Of a DNA stretch of 64,000 bases, positions 34,864 through 45,990 are shown piece by piece. Origin of the DNA: Akanthomyces muscarius (taxonomy: Eukaryota; Ascomycota; Sordariomycetes; Hypocreales; Cordycipitaceae); the NCBI RefSeq assembly GCF_028009165.1, contig NC_079245.1:3162001-3226000 (forward strand). The letters run 5' to 3'. The translations under genes were made by a program, and so were the position numbers. Position 1 is the first letter of the stretch, and every line of letters begins with the position of its first letter. The notes under the pieces were generated by a model. That model saw only the letters and a list, made by a program, of their open reading frames with translations. It was not told the DNA's origin and made no database searches.

Positions 34864-35781
34864 ATGTCTACAAGCACAAACGGCGCTGCGGCGCCCAAGA
34901 AGTCAGCTGCGCCCGAAAAGAAACAGGTCAAGATCCTCATGATTCACGGTTCGTCACTCCTTCACATCCCAGCTCTCTCTTTCCCTTTTCGGCACACTGG
35001 CACCTTGAAACCCCCACAGTCTTCATAAGCTGACCATTTCTGTGTTTCAGGATTTACACAAAACGGCCCTCTGTTCCGCGCCAAGACGCGCGCGCTAGAA
35101 AAGGCCCTTACCAAGCTCCTCGCACCCGTGTCACTCGTGCCGCAGCTGCTGTACCCGACGGGCCCGATCCGGCTCAAGGCCAGCGACATGCCCTTCTACG
35201 AGCCGACTGCCGACGGCGACCCGGACTACGAGCCCGAGACGTACGCGTGGTGGCGGCGCAACGACGCCACGGGCCAGTACGCCGGCATCGACCGCGGCAT
35301 GGCGACCCTGGCGGGCACCATCCGCGAGGCCGGCGGCGTCGACGGCGTCATCGGCTTCAGCCAGGGCGGCTGCGCGGCCGGCGTCGTCGCGGGCGCCCTC
35401 GAGAGCGCGCGCCGGCCGCTACCCGACCCGGCGGGCGCCGTCGACGACGACACCGAGGCCTGGGCCGCGGCGCTGCGCTCGGCCAACGGCGGACGCCCGC
35501 TCAAGTTTGCCGTCGTCTACTCGGGGTTCCGCGCCGCGGATCCGGGCATCGCCTGGCTGTTTGCGCCCAAGATTGCGACGCCGACGCTGCACGTCCTCGG
35601 CAGCCTGGACACGTCCGTCGACGAGGCCCGGAGCCAGACGCTGATCCAGGTGTGCGAGGACCCTCTGGTCGTCACGCACCCTGGTGGTCATCATGTGCCT
35701 GTCGCCAAGGAATGGGTTATGCCCTTGGCCGGCTTCATCAAGCAGCACGTATATGACAAGGAAGTCAAGTCGGAGCTGTAA
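34864..35781 (+). CDS. FSH-family serine hydrolase, 271 aa
   Basis: Exons 34864-34948 and 35051-35781 join across a 102-nt intron (donor GTTCGT is weak but GT-AG); the split codon gives Gly29. It is an alpha/beta hydrolase of the FSH1 family, related to yeast Fsh1-3 and to the hydrolase half of S. pombe Dfr1. Visible elements: the first strand VKILMIHGFTQNG with the oxyanion-region HGF, the nucleophile elbow GFSQGG with Ser132, an LGSLD segment placing Asp215, and THPGGHHVP with the catalytic His at 242. The substrate is unknown; likely small esters. Residues 1-20 form a Lys/Ala-rich extension. An in-frame ATG at 34771 would add 31 residues with Arg and hydrophobic residues, possibly a mitochondrial-targeted form; the shorter start is preferred because family members begin close to the first strand. 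GC content is notably high in exon 2. Confidence 0.9.
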
Positions 35782-35959
35782 AGCTGGCCATAAAGTACAA
35801 ATTAATGACGTAAAAGACGTGGAATAAATTAGACATGACTGCCAGTGGCTTTTTTTTTACATTTAGATTGTTTTGATTGTCTCTCCTACTACCCTTACTC
35901 TATATTCTGGCTATCTATACAATTACACCGCTTAGACACCCTCGTCCCCCCAGAGTACT
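35782..35959. other. Short convergent 3' region (hydrolase / RPN5)
   Basis: 178 bp between facing stop codons, with T-rich and A-rich runs near 35851-35875 suitable for 3' end formation on either strand. Confidence 0.45.
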
Positions 35960-37567
35960 CTATTTTGCGCTTGTAGGTTGGATGCGCGCCATCATTTCTT
36001 CCTTGGTGATGAGGTGGTCGATTCTCTCCAGTAGGCCGAGCAGACTCTTCATGTTGTGGCTCCATTCGTTCAGCACATCATCGGCATCTCTAGGCTTGGA
36101 GAAGCTAACAATGCGTGCCGGACGGTCAATTCTCGCGTATACCGTCTTTGACGTGACCAGGTCGCTAATGTACTTTTCCGTCTCGTCTTCTGTAAGATCG
36201 AGAAGCTCGGTGAGGCGACCCATCTGGATGCGAGTGTAGTACTTGGCCACTACACGGACATTGTGCTCAATGACACGTTTGCGAAGATCTTGCCAGCGCT
36301 GGTGAGCCTTTTCGTCTGAAGAGCCGCTCTTAGCGTCAAAGACATCGGTGCCGCACAGGTGTGGGCCAAACTTCTTTGCAACCTCGGGCCACCGCATAAG
36401 CTCATGGATGGTGAATAGTCGTAGAAGCTCAGCGTCCAGAGAAACTTGGGCATTGCGCGTGTCTTTGTGAATACGGTGAAGAAGGTCGTGTTGCTCATTA
36501 TCATATGGTGCCAGAATGACAAAGTAGATGATTCGTTGCAGGACCTGTTCATGTTAGCGGCGGCATCGGAGGCACATCTTCAACTGTAGACGTACGGGGT
36601 GAAGCTTGGCAGGGGCATCCTCAACAGCTTCTGTGTCGAGTACCTGTCTGTAGTTCTTGCAGACTTCCAGATACTTGTCATCATGCTTGGCTAGCATGAC
36701 CTGCTGCTCGTAGTAACGGAGCTTGAGGTCGGTAGTATCGTCCTCCTTCTCTTCGGGAACCTCCTCACCGCGAGCTCTTTTCTTCTCACGCTCCTTGGCC
36801 TCTTTCTCAAGCTGCTCAGCCGTCTTCTTGGGCTTGCGCGACAGGTACTTTGTGCTAATCTTGCGACCAAGGATGCCAGCCTGGGTCCAGTCACCATTCT
36901 CGATGCAGAGCGCGACCTGAGCGAGGATGAACTCTGTCTTTTCTCTACGATCCATGGAGCCAAACGTCTCAACCTGCAGCTCGCACAGGATTTCGGTAGC
37001 GGACTTGAGGTCACCCTGCTCCTTCTTGATATCGGAAAGGATCTTGGTGACGCGGGCACGCTCGACTTCGACAAAGATCTTGCCCTCGGTGACGGTTCTT
37101 AGGGTCTCAATAACGGAAAGCTTCGTGGCAAGGTCGGGGGTATCGTCGAGGAAGCCGACAACGGTCTGCACCATCTTGGTGATGGCCTGCTTAAGCTGGC
37201 TGTGCTTCTTGGAGAGCACAAGCGTCTGCTCGTTCAACAAGCTCCAGTCGCCGGCATTCTTACATAATGTTACGATGGCGATGAGAACTCGCGACGTCGA
37301 GGCCAGATCGGAAGCCTGTTTGCTCGTTAGCGGGTAGCTCCAAGGTCGCCACCTCGTCAATTCGTACCTGGCGCGTTTGCTTCTCGAGGGCGGCGAGCTT
37401 CTCGACGGCACCTTGGAGGTTGCTCTATCGTTAAAATTAGCAAATAGTTTAGATTAAGCACCAATAACGCCATGGTAACTAACGGAAGCGAGCTTCTCTG
37501 CCTCGGGAAGCTGCTTGTCAACCTCCTTGGAGAAGTCCTTCTCCGGCTTCAACGTTCCCTCGGACAT
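35960..37567 (-). CDS. RPN5: 26S proteasome regulatory subunit Rpn5, 481 aa
   Basis: Minus-strand exons 37567-37484, 37424-37368, 37315-36596 and 36544-35960 join in frame; introns are 59, 52 and 51 nt, all between codons. Rpn5 (PSMD12) is a PCI-domain subunit of the proteasome lid, contacting the deubiquitinase Rpn11 and the core particle. The protein has the acidic N-terminus MSEGTLKPEKDFSKEVD, a solenoid of helical repeats (residues about 50-330) including the family segment QALGDWTQ-like ENGDWTQAGILGRKI, a Lys/Glu-rich insertion (KKTAEQLEKEAKEREKKRARGEE), and a C-terminal winged-helix PCI domain around RVIEHNVRVVAKYYTRIQM and LTEDETEKYISDLV, followed by a closing helix. Length agrees with fungal orthologues. 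Exon 2 is 57 nt. The start is the first Met of the conserved N-terminus. Confidence 0.95.
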
Positions 37568-38215
37568 GGTTGCGGCGCTGGAGTCGCAAGTGCGGGGTGT
37601 CGTGTGCTAAGGTCAAAGTCTTTTTCTAGTCCAATGCGAATTGGAGATATGACTGTCGCAAATTGGCTGAGCGCTGCTGTTGCTGGATGGGGAGGGACGG
37701 GGTCGCGATTGTTGGAAGCTCGATGATGCCCTGCGTTCGCAGTGTGCCTCTGACGGAGCCCACTACGCAACAGGCGCCTGCCTGTCAGCGCGCACCCACC
37801 ATACAGAGCTGTTGCGGGACCAACTGTTAATCCGGCAGAAGCATCTGGCCGTGCGGTCACGTGCTCAGCCGCCATCTGGAGCTGTTACTGTGAGAAGTTG
37901 AAGCATATTGATGGGATATTGCTATTTACAGTAAATGGGATAATCAGTACATTGTTGGAAATTCCCATGCAAGATTAAAATCTGTAGATTATTCCTTCGT
38001 TGTTTGACCTTCCGGCGTGAATTTGATTCTTGGCATCAGCTCCAGCTGTGCCATCACAACAACACGCCACTACGGTTCCTGGGTAGACTCCACTGACATC
38101 TATGATACGAGCGGCATGACATCGCTTCGAAATTGTTTTTTTTTTGAGGTCATATTTACTTTTGATATTTTTTTTCTTCAATATTCTTGACATTTTCGTC
38201 AGTTTATCTCTATAT
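37568..38215. other. Intergenic: RPN5 promoter and TYS1 3' flank
   Basis: 648 bp. Both neighbours are on the minus strand, so this is the promoter of RPN5 plus the 3' UTR of TYS1. T-runs at 38137-38146 and 38168-38175 lie just beyond the TYS1 stop. I do not recognise a proteasome-associated control element. Confidence 0.5.
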
Positions 38216-39661
38216 TTATGCAGTCGGCTCAGCAGCAGCTGGTGTTTCATCAGCCTTCTCAGTCTCGGCGCCTTCAGCACCGTCAGCAGCCGGCTTGGGG
38301 CGGCCGGGGAAGCGTGTGCCCTTATCCTTCACCTTCTTCACCTTCTTCACTTTCTCGGGTGGAGGGTAGGCCTTGAGGGTGACATCTCTCCACTCTTGCG
38401 AGCTCTCGAAAGCGGCGCGGATGGGCGCAGTTAGGTCGACAAGAGCCTGAGCGACGGCAGGCTTAAGATCTTGGGGAGTAAGCTACAATCGGTGCAAGTT
38501 AGTAAGCATTCAAGGTCATGGTTGAAGAGAGAATGGATAGGGTGACAAACCTTGTCGTTCTTGAAGTCCTCATGCATCTCCTCGATGCTGGTGTAGACGA
38601 GGGGAGTGCCGTCGCGGCGAGAGACGGTGAACTCCTTCTTCCCCTTGAGGGCGGCGGCAGGAAGTAGCACGTACTCGGTAAAGGCAAGAACACCATTACC
38701 CTCGACAACTTTGGGGGCGCACTCGGCCTTGCTAATCTTCTTGCGGATGGCGTCCTCGGTGTCGAGCAGGTCAATCTTGCTGTCTGCAGTGGACTGTTAG
38801 AGGCACTGTAGGCCGCATTGGTATTCTGCGAGTCAACTTACTAGGGTCGCTTGAGCTCATCTTGGCACCTTGGAGGCCTGGAACTAGCGGGTTCATCAAG
38901 TGAGCGCGCTCTCTGTATCCCAGCTTGGGTAGCCAATCCTTGGCGGCAATGAACAGTTTCCTTTGGTCCATGCCTACCGCGTGTTAGTATATCCCAGCTA
39001 ATGCCCGACTTATTCTCCCTCGCTCGCAGATATCGTACCTCCAAACTGTGCATCGACGTCCAGGTACTGCTCGTCGAGGATCTGCAGGACGGGGTAGAGC
39101 AGGCCACTCAGCGGCGGGTTGGCCGACTGCTTGACCGTCTCCGAGCCCGCGCGGCGGGCATCGTGCTCCGACACGACCGAGGCCATGCGGTACACATCCA
39201 TCACGTAGTCGGACGTCTTCTGGTAGGAGCTGCCGAGGACAAACTTGAGCTTGTCCGTCGAGATGCCGACGGCCTCGAGGATGGCCGTGATCATGAAGCG
39301 GTAGTACTGCGCGCGCTGCTCCACCATTTCGATCGGCGCCTTGAGGTTGTCGAGGAAGGCGTGGATGTCGGCGAGGAGGATCGTCATCTCGCAACCGGCG
39401 GCCAGCAGCTGGGCAATCTTTATGGCGGGCACAAAGTAGCCGCAGTGAGGCGGCGCTGTGGTGGCGGTGCCTGCAGGGCCGCATGCGTTAGCACAGACGC
39501 CTTTAGGAAACGGAATTGAATGCTGCCATACCCCAGTAGATCTTTGGGTTGCGGCCCTCATCGAGAATCTTTTCGATAATCTCCTGGTTCAGCACTTCGG
39601 CCAGGTTCTCGTTGATCAACGCCAGGCGCTGCTCTTTTGTTTGCGGGCAGGAAGTCGCCAT
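38216..39661 (-). CDS. TYS1: Cytosolic tyrosyl-tRNA synthetase, 397 aa
   Basis: Five minus-strand exons (39661-39532, 39470-39039, 38973-38842, 38783-38551, 38482-38216) join in frame; introns are 58-68 nt. The enzyme is a class I synthetase charging tRNA-Tyr in the cytosol. It has a catalytic Rossmann domain with the HIGH-equivalent HCGY (residues 52-55 in [15 protein letters not shown]), tyrosine-pocket residues in the [15 protein letters not shown] and [17 protein letters not shown] region, and KMSSS at 225-229. The anticodon-binding helical domain follows, and the protein ends with a Lys-rich segment ([19 protein letters not shown]) and an Ala/Glu tail common in fungal forms. At the third intron the correct acceptor is the first of two close AG sites: the downstream one breaks the DPNSKIDLLD motif. 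The start gives [16 protein letters not shown], matching family length (about 394 in yeast). Confidence 0.96.
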
Positions 39662-40381
39662 GTTTGTGTCGGTAAATGGTGCGGCTCGGGTAGATCGCGC
39701 AGAGGATTATAGTCGCAAGAGATGCAATCGATCACCGAGCGTTTTGTCACCTAAATACAACTCGTTCGCTGGAAGTTTTGTGAGTCAGAAAACCTTGGAG
39801 GGGCACCCTTTCGGAGGGGTTGTAACTTGGCGGGGCGCCGACCGGAAGAGCCCCCACGTCAAGCCACCACGTACCTTAATATGTGCATCATATCTACTGC
39901 TACCGATGAGGCGGGTAGTCACTCTTAATATTGTTCATGTTCTTAATTGACTCATAGCGAGAATTTTTTATTTTATTTTCGTTAGTGGTTAAACCAAGTC
40001 ATAGCTTCGGAGAGTCAGTACACGAGATACGTAGTCAGCCAGCGGCGTGAGGCGAGTCAGTCAATTCCATGCTCAAGTCCGTATACATGTAAAGATTGCA
40101 ATCAATTGCATATTAATATAGACTGAGTGTTTTCAACACTTGAGGTATAATTACCACACGCCTCTCACCAAACATACCGCCCCGTCTAGAGTAAGATAAT
40201 AAACAACATCCCAGTCCTGGCGATTCCTAGCCGTGCCGAGAAAGCCACAGCCAAAGATTTATAAACTTTTGTCGCGCCGTAAGATGCCGTGCCGTGCGAT
40301 CAACGCTTCTATAGCGAGAAGAATAAAAACGATAATGAGAGAAGAGAATAAGCAGTAGAAACAGGTCAAAGCCTCCAACCA
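39662..40381. other. Intergenic: TYS1 promoter
   Basis: 720 bp between two minus-strand genes, holding the TYS1 promoter and the 3' flank of the membrane glycoprotein gene. It is AT-rich between 39940 and 40190. No other feature seen. Confidence 0.45.
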
Positions 40382-41554
40382 CTATGGCTTTGCTCGGAAA
40401 AATCGTACAGTGGACTCTGTGAGAGCTCTTGTGTGCGCAGCCCTTCGCTCCGCTGTTTGAGAACTCTCCGACACGACTGTGTCTTCGGAGCCCGCGGTGG
40501 AGGATGTCGTGGTGGAAAATAGCCACACATCCTGTTTCCTTAAAACGTCTTCCGGCGGCTCAAGTCCCTCCAACGTCATTGTGGAATCGACTGATCCATG
40601 CCGGTTGACATGTCTTATCGACATCATGTGAAATTCTTCGGCCTCGTTTTCAGACGCCGAGATAGCGCGTCGTCTGGCGGTACGTGCTGCCTCTTCTATA
40701 CGTCGCTTTGCTTTTTTGCGCCTTTTGTAGAGCAGGCATGTTGTCACGCACACAAAGTACAGAAACAGCAGCAAGCATATCGGCACGAGAAACGGCGCGG
40801 CCCAGGTAAAGCTGTGAACTTTCTAGCATCGCCAGTTAGCATGGGGTGATGACTTTGCGCAATGTACGAATTAGGTATACCGGTTGCTTTGCGGTCCAGG
40901 GCGGCGAGATGGCGAAGCTCGCATTGGATCCACGGCCAGATGCCAGCCAGAATGAGTACAGATCATCTCCTAAGCTCTCGGCTTTCCATTTGCAGTATGT
41001 CGGTTGAAGGCAGTCTGCGACATCGTGTCAGTCTGTAGCTCAGCAGGGGAGAATGTGCCCACAAAACTAAAGATCGTGGGTGGCTGTGGGATGCAACCTT
41101 GCGCCTTGCGCAAGGAAGGCGAAATATTTGCGAGAAGAGAGACGAATATAAAAAGCTGCTCCCTCTGCGTTTTCAAAGAGAAAAAAAAGTCTGTCTACTC
41201 ACTGGTGATGTTTTGTGCTGCCTCGTACACCACCACACCTTCGCGTGGGTAGGTGACCCTGAATAGTCCCAGTATGCCGTCTTTGGCGTCGATTGTGTCG
41301 TTCCAGCGCAGTGTAAACTCGTTTCCATTGAGAATCGTATCGTTCCAAGCGTCATTTGTGAAGTGCAGACCATGTTCCTGCCTGCTTAAATCATCTGCTG
41401 ACCGATGAACGCCAGCCATCGAGGGGAAGCCGCTCCCAGGCGGGGAGGGATCCTGTTGGCTTGGCACTGATACTCTTGCTGGAGATAGCAGATGCTGTCC
41501 ACAGGCTTTCGATAATATTCTCGACCCGCAAATAAAAGTAGAGAAGCAGGGCAA
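40382..41554 (-). CDS. Uncharacterised single-pass membrane glycoprotein (5' end uncertain)
   Basis: The exons I can support are 41203 upstream to an unresolved 5' limit, 41014-40881 and 40822-40382, with introns of 188 nt (41015-41202) and 58 nt (40823-40880). The ectodomain contains TLRWNDTIDAKDGILGLFRVTYP followed by WKAESLGDDLYSFWLASG, resembling the small beta-sandwich of fungal Ser/Thr-rich or KRE9/KNH-type surface proteins, with four N-glycosylation sequons (NDT twice, NIT, NAS). One strong membrane span (APFLVPICLLLFLYFVCVTTCLLY) is followed by a stop-transfer patch KRRKKAKRR and a Ser/Thr-rich cytoplasmic tail of about 110 residues. The shown coordinate uses the in-frame ATG at 41554 (308 aa), but that N-terminus lacks a good signal peptide. 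Two other frames nearby offer hydrophobic starts, so another small 5' exon is likely. Function unknown. Confidence 0.7.
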
Positions 41555-43014
41555 GCGCCATTAAGTAGTAGAGAGCAGACGATGTTGGGGTCCACGTCAG
41601 AATGCCTCGACGGCTGCGCAGGTCTCACCATGCAAGGGAGGTGGCCGAGCACGGGCTGTTACCACACAAACAAGGTTGGGTGGATGGGGCCACGGCTCCA
41701 GAGACAGCGCCACGGTAGAGACCCCGTGGTCAGAAACTGCCACGGAAGAATTTGAGCACTGTGGGTGTGCAGCCTGCTTGGGGGCCTTTCACGATGGCCT
41801 CGTTCATTCGTGGTGCGGTGACCTGCTTTGCCCGTGCCGCGCGGTGTGGGTTGGCATTCCCGCGGCCAGGAGTTGTTGTCCACAGCCCCTTGGAACTCTA
41901 GCAGGTCTCCTAGCGTCTTGAATGTTTGCGTGCGCCGAGGGCTTGAGACGAGATAAAGACAGCTGGCAGTTCGTGGAGAGTTGAGAGTTTGCAGGTCAAG
42001 ATGACAGATTGGTGCTCAACAAGAATAACATGCCACCTGACATCGTTGGTCAGCATCTTAGACTTGAACCAAGCTGTTGGGTACACCATGGAAGCATCAA
42101 TGAGGCAGCCAGCTATTATTATCTTCACCTGCACACCTCCACGTCGGGAATGAGTAGTAGCGGAGTTTCCAGACTCCCCGCCAGCCTGTCCAAGCCAGGC
42201 AACCAGGCCGATGATGCCGGGTGCTGGGCTTCTACCCATCAAGCAACGGCTGCCGAATATCGGCGCTGCGAGTAGACAAACTGTCTCGAAGAACTATGCC
42301 AACATGCTGTTATGCTGTCATTACATTCCAGCTCGTGTCCAGAGGTAGCGCCATGGTGAGACAAGATGGAGAGACCTGATCAGCCTTCGGCTGCACCGGA
42401 GATGAACCTTGGTCAGGGAGGCGTGATTTCTGATCACAATGGTGATATTGAAGATTGGGAAGCACTTGACTTTGCCAGAGTAGAGATGAGTTCTTTTACT
42501 GTGCAGCATGGATGCCGCTTCCGTGCCGTGTAAGTCGGTTAAAGGTGCGAATAAGCAAGGTGCACTGTCTTGTGCACACTGTGGGGAAAGACCGACGCGT
42601 GGAGCGGCGCGGGTCCAGCTTGTAGAGTTCCAAAATACCACCGCAAACAACTTCGCCAAGTATTTCCACAATCCGAATTGACAGATCATCGTGTCCATCC
42701 CCGCAAGGAAAATTCTTTTCTCGTCATATTCGGCAGATCGCACTCTTTCTTTTCCCATCACTGAGCCGGAAGAGATTGAAGGACCCCGCATTCTCCACGG
42801 AAATGCACTCCGGCTGGCATCGTTAGCTAGTTCCATCGCATAACAATCCTAAGAAGCTTGGGCTTCGTTTCTCTCCCCACAAGAAGACAAGAAAAGAAAA
42901 AGGGGTCTCACCTGGCTGCATACCTGGCCGCTTCACCCAGGCCGACAAGCACCTAAATCTCCTCCCGCCACAGCAGCAATCTGGTGGGCCGGCAGCTATT
43001 GCGCCCTGTTCACG
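41555..43014. other. Intergenic, 1.46 kb
   Basis: It should include the true 5' exon and promoter of the minus-strand glycoprotein gene and the promoter of SPC19. A 171-codon minus-strand frame at 42321-42836 has no recognisable domain, shows no splice-consistent extension and is not called. Confidence 0.45.
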
Positions 43015-43733
43015 ATGGCCTCGTCCGCGTCCTACGCTGATTGCGTGTCGTCGCTTCGAACGTCCCTCAAATTCCTCGAGTCGTCCGTTGAGACGCTCGA
43101 CGAGGGTGTCTCTGACTTTCCGCGCCTGATTAATGTCCTCAAGTCTGTCCGGGTACGTATCTGCTTGGTGTTGTTTTCACGATGGCTTCCCCCGGCCGAC
43201 ACGGACGGCCTCCGGGCTGGGTGTCTTTTGTCACTCTCCCACACATTTGCGCCGTGGCTGGAAGGGGTTTCGCCCCCCCCCCCCTCCCTCCTGACCTTGT
43301 CCCTTGCCTCTCGCTCTTCCAGCATTTTACTTGTCAATCATTTTGCTCATCTCCCCAAGCGCTAATAATTTGAAAATAGCATTATGAGCTTGTTCCTCAA
43401 CCAAAATTAGCAGCGGCAGAGGCGTCTCTGCGAGATGAGATTGGCCCTTACATTGCGTTTCTACTCTCTCGCGCCGACGCACAGACGGAGCGCCAAGAGC
43501 GTCGCATAGAAACGCTGAAGGCGCGATGTGATCTTCAGCAGGGCCGCATGGCAAAGCCTGAAGCCGGCTCAGCGGCAGCGGCGCGGCAAAAGAGTCGTCT
43601 GTTGAGCTCCGAGGACAAGCTGCGCGCGCGCGCCATCAGGCAGCGCAAAGAAGCGCTTCGCTACGGTGTCGAACGACTTGAACTGGAAGTGCTGCAGAAA
43701 GAGAGAGAGTTGAGAAGAAGACTGGACGGCTAA
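43015..43733 (+). CDS. SPC19: DASH complex subunit Spc19, 163 aa
   Basis: Exons 43015-43152 and 43380-43733 join between codons across a 227-nt intron (GTACGT donor, AATAG acceptor), one of the longest coding-region introns in the window. Spc19 is a small coiled-coil subunit of the DASH/Dam1 ring that couples kinetochores to spindle microtubules. The first exon gives the typical N-terminal helix SSLRTSLKFLESSVETLDEGVSDFPRLINVLKSVR, and exon 2 continues HYELVPQPKLAAAEASLRDEIGPYIAFLL, then a Glu/Arg-rich coiled coil (RQERRIETLKARCDLQQGRM). The C-terminal 45 residues (about 118-163) are a strongly charged helix rich in Arg, Lys and Glu (LRARAIRQRKEAL, QKERELRRRLDG). Length fits the family (165 in yeast). 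The intron holds a 12-C run (43273-43284). The start is the Met directly before the conserved helix. Confidence 0.92.
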
Positions 43734-44998
43734 GCCACAGCCGGAAAATGAACATTTTAAGCTCACCTGTCTTTCAAGCTCAACTGCCTACTAAGACCGC
43801 TATCTCTGTGATGCTTCTGCTTGGACTCAAGCCCTGGCGATACTTTGGTTCTGCTTGGCGACGAGTACAATGACGGTTTCTGACGCGACTGACCGTCTAG
43901 CCTGGTTTTTCAGACTACGTACGTTGACTGCGCATGACGCAGCCGCCGCAGTGCACTGTACGAGCGCCCAGGAATTTACAACATGGTAGCGCTGCAGCGC
44001 CGTGGCTCGGTCGGGCTTTGTGGCTGCGAAATGGCAGGCGTGAAGAAGAAAGCGTGGACTGCGCTTCAAGAGCATTCGTCGGTGGGCGCAGATCATTGAC
44101 CGGGGGTGATCGCGTGCCACGATGCAAGACGCGGGAGGATGCCCGTACTGCGGTCTGCTGTGTCAAGACGCCGTTCGAGTCTCTGCCCGAGTTCAGCTTC
44201 ATCATTGCAGGAATGTGTCGATTGATTCCGTTGGGGCCCTGTGCTCGAATTCTGAATGCACTGTGCTGTTCACAGCGTACAAACCACACAATGGCCATCC
44301 ACTGGCCGCCAGCACATGCCATTATTAGAAGTCCAAGCTTGACATGATTAAACTTCAGTGATCATACAACTGTCTTACTTTTCTCTCCCGTCCATCTGAA
44401 AATATCACGCATTGCAATGAAATATTGCTTTAAGCAGAGATGCCAGTGTCACATCTTCACATGTGCAAGATTCACGGCGAATTAAGCCTAAGCTTTTTAA
44501 AAATGTGTGCATGTTGTATGTAAGGTAGTTGCGGTAATAGTAATAAAAAAAAGATACGCATCAACAGCAACAACGACATCGACAACACGAGGTTTCTCTT
44601 CCCTCGTTCCAAAACAACAAAAGAGGTGATAATAAAATGTACTCCATCCAATACATGTCCCAAGAAACCCAATATGCGCAGCGGAATAAACAAGAAAAAA
44701 GACGAGGTAAGAGGAAGGAAAGAAAAACTGTTGGTGTGCAAGGAATGTCTTTTTCCGAGGTCGTAAAATCTTTTCCTTCTTCCTGTGCTCCTCCAAGACG
44801 TCAGAGGTTGTGTGGTGTTGGTGGTAAAAAAAAATGATGCGGCAAGTCGGCACTGTAGAAAAGACAAAAAGGCTTGGATATCAAACAAATGGGCCTTTTT
44901 GTTTTCAATGCCAGCTTGGCAGGGAATCGAAAAAAAAAGCAAAGAAACGGCGGATTGAAAGCAAATGGTACATGGCCTGCAGCTTTCTACTCGACTGC
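43734..44998. other. Convergent intergenic region (SPC19 / SHO1)
   Basis: 1.27 kb with both 3' UTRs. Two overlapping opposite-strand frames of about 135 codons (43915-44347) cancel each other as evidence and have no domain. T-rich and A-rich runs near 44540-44560 and 44825-44835 may contribute to 3' end formation. Confidence 0.45.
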
Positions 44999-45990
44999 TT
45001 ATAACAGAATGAGATAGTTGCTGGGGGCGATGCCAGTCTCGCCACTTTCTTTGCGCGCTTGCCACCAACGGCCGCTGACGTCGGAGACTTCGAGAATTTC
45101 GTGCTTGCTAAAGGAGATTTCGTTGGCATCGTCGGGGTTGGCCTCGTAGCTGTAGATGGCCTTGGCCTTGTAGGGATACTCGGTGGGAGGCACCACCTCG
45201 GTATCATGGGGCTTGCCAGGCTGAGGCAGGCCGGGCTGTTGACCTTGCTGGCCCTGCTGCGCTGGCTGGGGTGTGCTGGCGCCAAAGTTGGAGTTGCGCG
45301 CGCCAGTCATGGTGTTGCCGAGCGGCGTGGAGTTTTCGAAGCCGTTGAGTTGGGTCGAGGTGTACATCTGGGGCGGCTGGACCGAGTTGGATGTCTCGGG
45401 GCGGCCAGTACCGCCGTAGGCCGTCATGGGCTGGCGGTTCATGGGGCCCGAGGATTCCTTGGAAAGAGCAAAGGAGTCGAGGAAGGCACGGGGCGTGGCG
45501 GAGGGCGCGGAGCCAAAGTAAAAGATCCAGACAATGTCGAGCATGGAGAGGAGGATGAAGCCGGCGCCGGCAGCCTGGCGGGCGCCATTGTTGGAGTAGA
45601 CGAGGCCGTTGACGCCGGAGCTGGCGAGGACGAGGCCGGCGGCAAGGTAGCTGCTGAGGGCGACTTGGTAGGTCTGGACGGCGTCGGAAGCGACGACGAC
45701 GAAGACGCCAACGTTGAGGAAGAGGGCGAAGATGACGGCCCACCAGGAAAACTTGGGGAAGTCGTTTTGGGGGGTGCCAGCGGACTGGATCTGGGCGACG
45801 ATACACGAGATGAAGCAAATGAACCAGGCAAGCTAAGAAGCATGTTAGTATTCCGATGGAGGAGAAGAATAAAATGGTGAGGAGGCTGAGCGCGTACCAT
45901 GCCGACGGAGAGGGTGGCGAGGGCGAAGGGGTCACCGATGATGTTGCCCATCTGGAGGCCACGGCGGCCATAGGGTCGCGAATGTTCCAT
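44999..45990 (-). CDS. SHO1: High-osmolarity sensor Sho1, 308 aa
   Basis: Minus-strand exons 45990-45898 and 45832-44999 join between codons across a 65-nt intron. Sho1 is a plasma-membrane sensor and scaffold feeding the HOG MAP-kinase pathway and, in pathogens, surface sensing and invasive growth. The N-terminus [31 protein letters not shown] carries TM1; three more spans follow ([34 protein letters not shown], and a segment from [15 protein letters not shown] through [16 protein letters not shown]). A Gln/Pro/Ser-rich cytoplasmic linker of about 110 residues leads to the C-terminal SH3 domain ([19 protein letters not shown] through GRWWQARK and [11 protein letters not shown]), which binds Pbs2 in yeast. 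Length is normal for filamentous fungi. The minus-strand start is supported by the strongly conserved [13 protein letters not shown] motif. A very long gene-free region lies upstream. Confidence 0.95.

Noticed and set aside
42321..42836. 171-codon minus-strand frame between the glycoprotein gene and SPC19
   Set aside because: No recognisable domain, odd composition and no exon extension.
43915..44347. Paired opposite frames of about 135 codons between SPC19 and SHO1
   Set aside because: Mutually overlapping and convergent 3' location; no domain on either strand.
45059..45880. 273-codon plus-strand frame across SHO1
   Set aside because: Gly/Val/Asp-rich antisense shadow of the SHO1 coding sequence, which has four membrane spans and an SH3 domain on the minus strand.
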